The translations under genes were made by a program, and so were the position numbers. A stretch of DNA of 64,000 nt from Anaspis maculata (Eukaryota; Arthropoda; Insecta; Coleoptera; Scraptiidae): contig OX421966.1 of the NCBI GenBank assembly GCA_949128115.1, positions 29,653,042 to 29,717,041 of the forward strand, read 5' to 3'. The notes beneath the pieces were generated by a model. It did no database searches and was not told the origin of the DNA. It saw only the letters and a program-made list of their open reading frames with translations. This document shows, in pieces, positions 55,165-64,000 of this stretch; position 1 is the stretch's first letter, and each line of letters opens with the position of its first letter.

Positions 55165-56245
55165 ATGGATTGTTTACAAAAGTACTGAAAACGAAATGAT
55201 TTTGGCATAATTGTGGACACAGTTTATTCATAAATTGGATGTTATATGAATGTGAGTAACAAGCTACAATTTGATATATTATTTTGACTTTAATTTGACT
55301 CGAGCATAACTTGATGATAAAAACTTTAATTTTGTAGGTCAAATCTCTCCAGAACGAACATAAATGATGAAGAGAGGAAGACATTTACTGAAACGCGTCT
55401 GTTGGCTATTGTGAATAACTCCTGGCTCACTGTCTATTACCCAAACCTTACCTTTTTTGTTGGCCGATGCCATATGATTACGAATTACACAAACCTATCA
55501 GGGTATGGATCTGTGTGCACACATATTATTTCCCAAAGGTATTCGATATTTGAATTATGACACAAAATAGAAATGTAAGGTTATTGGTTTTTACAGAAGA
55601 TAGAGGAGACCATAAAAAGACTTAGCCCTTGATGATAAATCGCTGCTCGTTCCAAGAGATACCCATCATGGATCGAGTCAAGTGGTGGAATTCATTCATA
55701 GCCGGTGACGAGATGGTGGACACCTGGCAAGCTGGTCATCATAATAGACGGGTCCAATTCGAGGTCCTGAAGGGAACGGTGAAGATAGAGGTACATCGGT
55801 GACATCATGTGGAGTGACATTTGTTTGGATCATGTGTTTGGATCGGAGCCGGGACTTATTCGCTTAAGCCATCATCCTGGGAGACGACGACATGCCAGGA
55901 CGGGCGGCGACCGTTGAAAGTCCCGGATGATTGATTGGAGCCATAATTAAACAACGTTCTCTGATATGAACTTGAAACCTATAGAGATTGATGCAAGGTA
56001 AAAACCATGTGACTTAAAATTGTGAAAATTTGAAAAACATACCTCGACAGAATGTTATATTTTATACAACTGTATGTTTTCGTTGTATTTTGTAGGGGTT
56101 AACTACCTGGATGGTCGAGGTTTCGTTCGAAATTCCTGGAACACGAGATAACGTTGTTGTTCCCACGGAATCAGAGGAGGAAGCAAAAAAATGACACCGC
56201 TCTGTCACCTATCATAATTGTCTTTCATGTCAATCAATAAATCAA
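55165..56245 (+). pseudogene. Possible small or decaying multi-exon gene of unknown function
   Basis: An exon-like frame at 55338-55502 follows a clear acceptor (TTTAATTTTGTAG) and reads NINDEERKTFTETRLLAIVN, then SWLTVYYPNLTFFVGRCHMI. A GT lies at 55503, though the frame also runs on to 55556. A possible first exon, 55165-55181 (MDCLQ), joins it in phase, but its donor is weak. A terminal exon at about 56099-56194, after TTGTATTTTGTAG, reads WMVEVSFEIPGTRDNVV and ends PTESEEEAKK and a stop, with AATAAA near 56236. Between 55560 and 55990 protein-like pieces (LLVFTEDRGDH, DDKSLLVPRDTHHGSSQ) occur in different frames. I do not recognise the protein. It may be a real gene with exons I have mis-set, or a decayed copy. 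Confidence 0.25.
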
Positions 56246-56970
56246 TAATGGTGCCCTCTTACACAGACTTTAATAAACCATAAGATAAACATAAACAAAG
56301 ATGACCTTCACTTGCTTGTAGCGGACAAACTTGAATGATTTTCAATGAAGCGGCCACCGATTCAGGAATTATTATGCATTTCGGTAAGGACGTTCCTATA
56401 CTTTTAAACAATGATTTCCCAACGTTTCTTGAGTCTAAAAAAACGTTACAGCATTTTGCAACGTCTGTGCAGTGTCCGCATTTGATACCACACTTACTTT
56501 GTCCCTGCTTTATCATATCAGCCCCAAAAACACCCACTTCGAAAATTAAATGCACGAGATTTTGCCGCTTATGATAGGTAGGTACACCGGAAAAGCCTCG
56601 TACTATAATAATTTATTCAACTTTGAACTGCTCGCTTCCAAGTCTCAAAGTTCAAATTTAGAATCCCCTTTGTGGCAGGGCCGAGGGTCAGGGCCGGCGT
56701 TTTCGAACAAAAGCACGAACAGGTGGGCGTTCGTGTGGAGTCGAGACGACGATTTCCATTTTCCATCGCCTTCACTTATAGGACGTCAGTCACAAGGAGG
56801 GCAACGAAAGGGAGTAAAATTTCCATTGTCAATCAGGAAACAGACGAATTAACCCAACGACCTACATTTAAATTATTATTAGTATTAGCATCATCATCAT
56901 CGTTGAACGCGTCGTCCACAGCCGGCGGGCAGGTTAAAAGGGGTCCCGCGACGGCATGAGGAGGGAAATC
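56246..56970. other. Unassigned DNA, partly GC-rich
   Basis: A minus-strand frame at 56259-56555 is cysteine-rich but matches no family I know. GC is higher from 56660 to 56760. No splice structure is convincing. Confidence 0.3.
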
Positions 56971-57062
56971 GGGTGCGTCGGCTTGTTCCGCCTTATCATT
57001 GCTCCGACTCTCGCTTGGTCCGACCTTGGGTTGGCATCACTGGAGATGAAGTGAGGCTTCTG
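56971..57062 (-). repeat. 92-bp inverted duplicate, left copy
   Basis: The reverse complement of this block matches 63541-63632 at all but one position by eye (G/T near AATGATAAG). CAGTGGCGTAGC lies just inside it, at 57073, as GCTACGCCACTG lies just before the right copy. It may be the terminal repeat of a 6.6-kb element. Confidence 0.75.
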
Positions 57063-57593
57063 CACGGGCAATGGCCAGTGGCGTAGCGAAGGGGAGGGCC
57101 TGATTATGCTTCCTGCGTTTGGTCGCCAGATTACGCGAAATACATGAGCCAGATAGAGGACCGTCCAGAGAAAGTTATTAAAGTATCTCTCATTTTAAGC
57201 TGGACGGTGTCCCTGATCGAGGGACCTCATTCCCGGGAGCTGCTTTTGAGAAAGGTTTGGCTTCACTGGCTTTGAGTGGCGCATGCATGCCCGATTTATT
57301 GGCCAGAATCGTATTAATAGATAAGGGCTCGATACCAAGTTCCAGGCGCAAAAGTTAGGACGGCGTAACTTGCCAAATAGAGCGGTCTGATTGGCCGTTG
57401 CGCCCGTTGCTATAGTAACCGCACTTACGGCGGTCTTAGCCCCAACTTGTAGGTCGTATGCAGTATTGTCACACGACTGGTTTTCGAAGGAAACCACACG
57501 GAAGAGTGTGATAATCACGGGTGATCATACGTCTTTTTAAAAGAGTATAGTAACTATAATACCCTTTATCACACAGAATACCTAATGCTTATT
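57063..57593. other. Unassigned DNA inside the 92-bp inverted pair
   Basis: No gene is recognised; the minus-strand frame 57195-57518 lacks a domain. Confidence 0.35.
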
Positions 57594-57791
57594 GGCGGCT
57601 TTACAGAACTTCGTTTGTCGCCGGCGACAATCCCCCCACTCCACTGTATGTAGTTGAATAATTTGAACGACACGACGACAGAAACTCGTGTCGCGGGGAG
57701 TTATGGAGGGAGGTAGGGGAGTACAGGCGGATCGAATCCTATTGGCCAGCGACACTGTCCCCGGCGACATACGAAGTTCTGTAAAAGCGGC
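57594..57791. mobile_element. MITE with GGCGGCTTTACAGAAC ends, copy 2
   Basis: Same family as 6223-6407: both share the terminal GGCGGCTTTACAGAACTTCG, the CGCCGGCGACA block and the inverse of CCAATAGGATTCGATC. The interior is inverted relative to copy 1. The right terminus is slightly degraded (AAAAGCGGC). Confidence 0.75.
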
Positions 57792-57959
57792 TTATCAATT
57801 CCAAAAATATGCGCTCTTACAAGGTGGATTCTGTCACACATCACACACTAGACTCGCCTGCTTTGGTGAAAATAAAAGCTGAACGCATAATACGAAACAA
57901 TTTGCCAGAAACATGCCAAAACCACCTAATTTGACGTCCTTCCTTTTATACTTTTCCGA

Positions 57960-57982
57960 CCCCCCCCCCCCCCCCCCCCCCC
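57960..57982. repeat. Run of 23 C
   Basis: An uninterrupted C homopolymer; its length is likely to be unstable or misassembled. Confidence 0.9.
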
Positions 57983-59639
57983 GACCAACATGGAAGGGAA
58001 AGTAAGTACATATTGTAATCGTGCAGAAAAAAGTTTTTGAGATTTCCACGGATATATCCATTTGGAGGTCCCCCAAGACGACTAAGACCATTTCCAGAAT
58101 GATGTTTGTCTATCTGTCTGTGTGTCTGTAATCTCTCACGGTAACTGCGAAACCGTCGATACGATCAACTTTTTTTTTGCCTTAGGACTGGTTTGTCCTA
58201 TTAGCCATTACACTAATTAAAACCAGAAAAAAATATAGGACTCATAAACAAACGCAATCAAGTTCAGACCTGCAAAATTAAAAACGTTATATGTTGAACG
58301 ACTCTTCCTCTTCAAAAATTTTACCAAAGCAGAGTACACCTCAACTCTTCCTGTCTCAAGAATTTGTGACATACTTAGACTTAAAATTTGGTGTGCAGAC
58401 ATGGTTTTTCCGTGGAATGAGCCCAATAGTTTTTGACTGTCATCTGTCAAACAGAACTGTTCACTATCAACAAATGTCAGAAGCTATATATCCCACGGAT
58501 CTCGACTTGCAATATGTCATTTGAAAGCCCTGAAAAACTGTATTCAGCACAGTTGAATGTATTGTCCTATCTGTTATGTCGAATAATGGAAAATGTCAAA
58601 ATTCAAAACTCCATCATTCAATTATATTTAAAACCTATCCGATGGATATTGGAATTAAATTTTGGCAGGAAGCAACACAACAAAAAAAGTTATATTACCG
58701 AGAGGGGCATTTCACCTGTGTTTTGACCAGGAGGACTCGCTTTTTGATCTCGAAAATTCATTCCCACTCGCGGGGATCGACTTTTTTTGAAAAATTCCAA
58801 CTGATATCGAAAGTAGATGGAATTGAGCGTCGTGTAGACCCATTTTCAAAATTAACACGGTACCAGTTTTCTTACGGTAATTTTTCCACAATGAAATTAG
58901 CACATTTCGTGAATTTGAAAAAACTGCAATGCAGACTTTGACATGCAGTGTGAGCCCCACGAAATATTGATTTCAGGTGCAGACATGCTGGGAATTAAAC
59001 TTGAAAAAAAGATTGAATTAATTTTTGGAAGAAAAACTTTTGAGAACGGACCCACGGTTTTCGAGTTTTCCTCTTTGGAAAAACTTGAAATTTTCCAACT
59101 TTTTCTCCCGTGAACAGATTTTCAGTGCTATTTTAAACAGGGGGTAACTGGGTCATGAACATTCTCCAACAATTTTTTCTCAACTTCACGAGAATTTTCC
59201 GGTTGAAAATGTAAAAACGGCCTGGGTTTTCGAAACCGGACTTGAATGATGGAGCTTGGAGTGAAGCTTTTAATTGATTATTTTTACAATGATTTGGAAT
59301 AAGATTTGATGTTTTCCCGGAAAATTCAAATTTTCCTGACAAAATTTTCAATTTCTTGCAAATTATTTTCAATCTCTCTTTCTAATTCTAACTTTCCACC
59401 CGGAGGGGCGTTTTGAAAAAAAATTCCAGAGGTTCCTGGGTACTAGTCGGAAAAGTTTTGGGGTGACACAGCCGATTTTTTTAACGGTAGAAGCTAAAAC
59501 AAATAACGAGCTAGAGTGAGAGCTAGAGTTATTTCACAACAGGGGATCTATGAACAGAAGAATAATACAAGGTTTAAAGTACGATTTCACTGTCTGGTAA
59601 TTCCAAAAATGGGCGAAGATACCCCCGAAAAGATGAAAA
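57983..59639. other. Unassigned AT-rich DNA
   Basis: TTTTTGAAAATT-type strings recur, as in the array that follows, so part of it may be an older section of that repeat. No gene is seen. Confidence 0.35.
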
Positions 59640-61450
59640 ACTCGAAAGAACGGAAAAACCGAAAATGCTGGAATAAAATGTTGCAGTGTCGTTTTTGAAG
59701 CCACAAGTCAGCGAAATGTGAAAAAAATTACCCCCGGAGCCTGGCGGCCTACCCTGGTATCGTGTGAAAATGAAGAATGAAGGGCTTATTCTAGAAGATT
59801 TTTGATCTAAGCCCGCGTTTTCAAGTTGAATTTATTTTTTTTGTCAGTTTTAGGCTATAAAAGATTTATCAAAAACCGGCCCCGGAGCCCTTTGGTCAGC
59901 TCTGGTATCATTAATCGTGCAGGGCTCCCGCTAATCTGGAAAACCTGGAAAACCTGGAGAATTCACTATTTAAAAATTTTGGTCAAGAAATGTCATGAAA
60001 TTTTGAAAAAAAAAAGAAAAAGTCAAGGTTTTTTTCTGAGGGTCAGGGAATTCGTAAACTGAGCAACTTTTTTTTCATTTTTCAAATCTGTTATCGCTCC
60101 TAGTCATCAATCATGCAGTTAACATGTTTTGTGTTTGCCGAAAAAATTGATCGCTTTATTTTACCTGCTACCCACAACTATTTCTTTTATTAGGTGCTTG
60201 AGAATTTCTTTACTCAGTAGTCAGGGAAAACTCACGACCATCCATGGTCTGTAAAATCAGGGAAAAAGTCAAAGAAATTTGACTCCATTGACTAGCGAGA
60301 ACCCTGTCGTGAGAATTTTCGTAAATCGGCAGAATCGAATGATCTCTTGTCTCATTTGGAGAATAAAATGCCGTTAGAAGATTTTTGATTAGAGCCTGCG
60401 TTTTCGATTTGCAAAGTTTTTTTTTGAAAAAAAATGGTAATTTCGAAATTTACCCGAAAAAATTGCTCGGTAGACCTTTCAGCACCTGAGATCCATGAAA
60501 TTTTCGGGTTTTTTTGAACGCAATTTTTTTTGCGTTCAATATAGGCTCATTCAAGAAAAAAATGCGATCTGTATTCTTAGAACGACCAGGTCATATTTTC
60601 AGTCAGCTGAACCCGAAAAATTTCGTTTGTTTTGCAAATATGTAAGGGACTGACCTAATTATGGAAATTGCGTCGTCGAATGTCGCTTTCGAGGCTACAA
60701 AGTCTGCGAAATGTCAAAAAAATCGACTCCGGAGCCCTTAGCCCGACCCTGGTATCATTATTCGTGAAAATTTTTGGGAATCGGTACCATGGCTTGATCC
60801 GCCGTTTCATTTGGAGGATAAAGTGCCGTTAGGAGATTTTTTATTAAAGCCCGCATTTTCAAGTTAGCACTGTTTTTTTGCAAATTTAGACTTTCAGAAG
60901 ATTTATCGGTTTATCTCAGCTTCAGTACCACCGAAAATTGTCCTTCAAGTACCTGATGCTGAAGTTTTCTAGAGCGCATCTGTATGCGATGGTCTCGATA
61001 ACCGGGAAAATCGTTTTCGTGAACGTGAAGATACCATGGTCATGTCATCACAGCACACAGCGCCTACTCCTTTAATGGCTGTTAATGGCGACAGCATAAC
61101 GGCTCGGAGCGAGGAGCGAGTGTAACTCGGAGTACGGAGTGTAATTTCCATTTTTCGGCCAGTCGGAATCGAAAAATTCGGGGTTCTTCTGCAAATATAG
61201 GAGGGATTGAACCAACTGTGAATATTCCAACTACGATTGTCGTTTCTGAAACCCAAGAAGTCTGCGAAATGTGAAGAAAAAACGGCCTTGCGACCCCTGC
61301 TTTGGCTCGGTCCTGGTGTCACTATAATCTTCTGAATTTTCGGGAATCGGCACAATCAAATGATCCGTCGTCTCATCTTGAAGAATAAAGTACCGTTAGA
61401 TTTTTCATGAAAGCCCCGCATTTTGGAGCTAGGACTGTTTCTTGAGGAAG
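59640..61450. repeat. Degenerate tandem array of roughly 0.46-0.57-kb units
   Basis: Diverged units share a fixed order of strings: GTCGYTTYTGAAGCC, AAGTCTGCGAAATGT, CCGGAGCCC, CCTGGTATCATTAT, GGGAATCGG, CATTTGGAGRATAAA, GCCGTTAGRAGATTTTT and AAGCCCGC. Clear starts of the GAATCGG block are near 60320, 60778 and 61345, with a partial earlier unit near 59680-59840 and a piece near 59870-59920. No coding frame is kept between units. Confidence 0.6.
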
Positions 61451-61618
61451 GAAGGAAAGAGCATATAATTTGCCCCTTCGCAGTATAAGTTAGAGGTTAT
61501 AGGAAGTGGATGACGTTAGTAGGGTAGGGTTCACGCCACAAGGAACTTGACATAAAATATGAATCTGTGATATGAATCAATCACATTCGGTCATCTGTGT
61601 CCCACAGATATTATAATT

Positions 61619-62443
61619 TGGCGGATTTACCCAGGGCCTAACGCGCGCTATCAAAGGGGCCCAGCGGAGGCCCCTTTTCATGACTGTTTTTTTCCCTTCA
61701 TTTTTGTAAATTCGAAGTTTGTAAGATTTTTTCTTAAATCGATGTATGCTAGTTTCTGGGCCCTGCCTCCTCCCCCCCTTCCGCCCTTTCAGTCTCATTA
61801 CTTCAAACCTGCACATTCTCAACTTCACTTTATATACCTACTTCATTCACAAAACAAGAGGCCTCTGTTTGAGAGTTCGAGCAGGGCTTTGTTTTATATG
61901 TATTAATTTTTCATTTTTTCTTCATATAATAATATTAATGATGATTATTGATTGGTATATAATAATGCTCGGTATATAATGTGTACATATTTTCATATTT
62001 ATGTAACCCGAGTTTAGTGGGGTAGCGGCCTAGCTAGGTGGCTGAGGGCCCCCGCGAAAACTGTTGGGAGAGGGCCCTTCTCCCCCACTTTTTTTAACCT
62101 TAAAAAAATCTGTTTTACATCTTTTTCCATTTTCATTTGCTTTTGAATTATATTTTGATTACCTGTTTTGTGTCGACTGTTGACTAAAAAACACTTATTA
62201 CTATCAACATTCATATTATTATCCGCAAAAAAATTCTGCGCGGCACGCCCCCCTCCCTCAGACCCCCCTTGGGGGCCTCTAAAGGTGCGTTCTGTCAGCT
62301 TATTTAGCAGCAAGTTTCAATTTTCGTCGTAAGCGCAGCTCTTACGAACCAGCCTCCTCAGAACAGCCAATAAGCGGTGCTGCGCTTACGGCTGAAATTA
62401 AAACTTGCGACTAAATAAGCTGACTGAACGGGTAAATCCGCCA
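61619..62443. mobile_element. Element with TGGCGGATTTACCC ends
   Basis: TGGCGGATTTACCC at the left and GGGTAAATCCGCCA at the right are exact inverses bounding 825 bp. CAGTGGCGGATTTACC-type ends are common in insect DNA transposons. The interior has AGGGGCCCAGCGGAGGCCCC and CCCCCTTGGGGGCC-like hairpins and a nested short family D copy near its right end. Confidence 0.6.
62282..62430. mobile_element. MITE of family D, short copy
   Basis: AAGGTGCGTTCTGTCAGCTT at the left and AAGCTGACTGAACG at the right are inverse and match the ends at 32923-33422. GTAAGCGCAGC and GCTGCGCTTAC pair inside. Confidence 0.65.
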
Positions 62444-63540
62444 CATACAATATATACTACTCCAAACTAGATGAGTGACTCTCAGATGCCCCCCTCCCCA
62501 TAAAAAATTTCGCATGACAAACAAAACTCCAACTGGGTCTGGTTGGTACCTACTTTAGTACCACCTACTACTAACTAACCAACTAATCCTACTAGAGGAC
62601 TAGGACTAGGACTAGGACTAGGAACTAGAAGTAACTAGAGTAGGTAACCAAATGATTGCTGCAGACAAAACCAAAAGCTTTGCTGTCTTCGTCTTGAGTC
62701 CTACCTGTCTGCGATAAATGACCCTATATTTCTCTTTTCCGTCAGGCGGTGTTGATTACTTTGGCTCCCGCTTTGGCTTCATGTAAAAATTGGTCGTTAT
62801 CGATTCTAGCTGCAATGGTCGCTGATGAAATAACTATTTTACATTTAAGGACAAAGTTATTTATATTGGTGAAATAAAGACATTATTGCGGAATCAATCC
62901 GTGTGGGTTTTTTCTAAGAAAGAAATTTACCATTCAGGTCTTTTTGGAAAGCTACAAGGATGTAGGTACTTTAGTTTGAGCCTACAAACATTTTTATAAT
63001 AGAAAAATAATTTTTTCAAAACTTGAATTTTTTTGGATTTTGAAAATGTCTATAAGCTCAAACCAAAATACATTCTTGTAACTTCCCAAAAAGACCTGAA
63101 TGGTGAATTTCTGCCAAGGAATAGAAAGTAAGGCGAACAACAAGTGTGGGTACTTCTTTTGAAAGCCATGCAGATAGGTATAGGTTCAGAATGCCTCCAT
63201 ATTATGCGGTTTTATCTAGGTACTGGTTTTTGAAAGTAAATTTACCTACATCTTCTTCACAAAGCTGAACACATTACGGGAGTCCATACCACCGCCTCTG
63301 TTTATGTTTATGTGATAAGTCTATGGTTTATGTTATCCCAGAATAGCGAATCCTCATGGCACCCCCGAGGTAAACGGCGATGTTTACCTAATGCAAAGTG
63401 CCGGTTTGTTGATTCTTCACTTCAGGCCAGGGTCCTCATGACAGTCACGTGATGCCGATGCCCCTGCCCTTGTATCCCCTGCCCGCGCCCGGTCTATGCC
63501 CTGTCCCAAACGGCTGGGGCTACGCCACTGCAGAACGTAC
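62444..63540. other. Unassigned DNA with one weak exon-like stretch
   Basis: An AG at 63423-63424 precedes a frame that reads QGPHDSHVMPMPLPLYPLPA, then PGLCPVPNGWGYATAERTRS, running into the 92-bp repeat. Proline-rich frames in GC-rich DNA are easily false, and GCTACGCCACTG at its end is a transposon-type terminus, so no gene is called. AAACATTTTTATAATAG-type sequence near 62950-63100 forms an inverted pair around 63015 (AGGTCTTTTTGGAAAG with CTTCCCAAAAAGACCT). Confidence 0.3.
62596..62624. repeat. Hexamer repeat (AGGACT)n
   Basis: Four to five tandem AGGACT units. This is not the TTAGG telomere repeat of insects. Confidence 0.8.
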
Positions 63541-63632
63541 CAGAAGCCTCACTTCATCTCCAGTGATGCCAACCCAAGGTCGGACCAAGCGAGAGTCGGA
63601 GCAATGATAAGTCGGAACAAGCCGACGCACCC
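63541..63632 (+). repeat. 92-bp inverted duplicate, right copy
   Basis: Matches the reverse complement of 56971-57062 with one visible mismatch. It keeps an open frame reading QKPHFISSDANPRSDQARVG in both copies, but no protein family is recognised. Confidence 0.75.
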
Positions 63633-64000
63633 ATATGAAATCACGTGTTTGCCGTGTTCGGCCAAGGCCACGCGCTCGATTCACCAGCTCATACACACAC
63701 CGCCGTCCATGCCGGCAGAACGACCGAAAACGAGCTCAAGGTCTTTAAAATTTTTGTTGTCTGTCTGTGGTTGTGATGCGTGAATACTCTGCATCTGAAT
63801 CTGCTCAAGCAAAATTAGTAATAACTCCTCGTATCTCAAAACAAGTGCATACTTTTATATCGGGTGTTTCTTTTATTTGTGGATCCAAGTTGGCTATGGA
63901 CGTGGAATTTGGAAACACATCCGCGACTGATTCATTTTCCCGCGTTGCCTGGCCGACGGTCTCACGTACGGTCTCGGTACGTTTTTTTCTTTTGAAGCTA
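63633..64000. other. Right edge, nothing recognised
   Basis: No exon, RNA gene or repeat could be supported up to the window end. Confidence 0.35.

Noticed and set aside
55631..55804. Plus-strand frame with MDRVKWWNSFIAGDEMVDT, resembling a NudC/CS-domain end
   Set aside because: Only the WW segment is similar; the following residues do not fit NudC, and a competing frame looks equally coding.
56259..56555. Cysteine-rich 98-codon minus-strand frame
   Set aside because: It matches no family I know and overlaps the poly(A) region of the possible plus-strand gene.
60969..61355. 128-codon minus-strand frame
   Set aside because: It lies in the degenerate tandem array and is not kept in the other units.
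62596..62624. AGGACT repeat as a telomere-like sequence
   Set aside because: Insect telomeres use TTAGG; this is an ordinary microsatellite.
63496..63783. 95-codon plus-strand frame
   Set aside because: About a third of it is the 92-bp inverted repeat, and the rest has no domain.
1..64000. CRISPR array, bacterial operon or rRNA
   Set aside because: No regularly spaced direct repeats with unique spacers, no Shine-Dalgarno-led gene clusters and no rRNA-like blocks were seen; all repeats are inverted or dispersed transposon sequence.

Overview
The window is eukaryotic and most likely from an insect. It has introns with GT-AG borders, an insect-type yellow-g gene, a nuclear tRNA-Gly, a pol III SINE, LINE tails and many TA- or TTAA-flanked inverted-repeat transposons. 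A beetle is a reasonable guess from the mix of elements, but nothing here proves the order. Base composition is AT-rich, and the real exons stand out by their high GC at third codon positions.

Genes. (1) 1.0-2.3 kb, plus strand: an intact yellow-g gene (MRJP/yellow family, eggshell-type secreted protein) with a TATA box, a 61-bp intron just before the ATG and a single coding exon. (2) 2.38-10.04 kb, plus strand, starting 109 bp after yellow-g stops: a second, divergent yellow-family gene in four exons. Its first intron is about 5.9 kb and full of transposons; a tRNA-Gly(UCC) lies antisense in its last intron. (3) 35.2-11.6 kb, minus strand: the C-terminal part of a USP31-type ubiquitin-specific protease in seven exons joined in consistent phases. 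It includes the UBP zinc-binding cysteines, the catalytic His box and a low-complexity tail. The exon with the catalytic Cys was not found and probably lies beyond the right edge. (4) 55.2-56.2 kb, plus strand: weak signs of a small or decaying multi-exon gene of unknown function.

Everything else is mobile DNA or unassigned sequence. Most of it consists of long imperfect palindromes (foldback, MITE and mariner-like elements) that sit inside one another. Examples are three concentric inverted-repeat pairs at 2.9-4.8 kb, a 4.6-kb palindrome holding a related 1.5-kb palindrome at 19.1-23.7 kb, a TTAA-flanked palindrome at 7.0-8.2 kb, nested palindromes at 29.3-31.9 kb, a three-copy TA-flanked family (26.1, 36.4 and 43.4 kb) of which one copy carries a dead mariner transposase, and a 3.3-kb foldback element with tandem modules in its arms at 50.8-54.1 kb. 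There is also an internally deleted PIF/Harbinger element at 45.6 kb, a possible THAP-bearing P-like remnant at 15.7 kb, three truncated LINE tails, a SINE with a perfect 12-bp target duplication, a degenerate roughly 0.5-kb tandem array at 59.6-61.4 kb, and a 92-bp inverted pair 6.5 kb apart at 57.0 and 63.6 kb. Several palindromes lie in introns of transcribed genes, so they could form long hairpin RNAs.

I see no CRISPR array, operon, rRNA or bacterial gene. The unusual feature of the window is the nested, modular palindrome architecture rather than a new enzymatic pathway.
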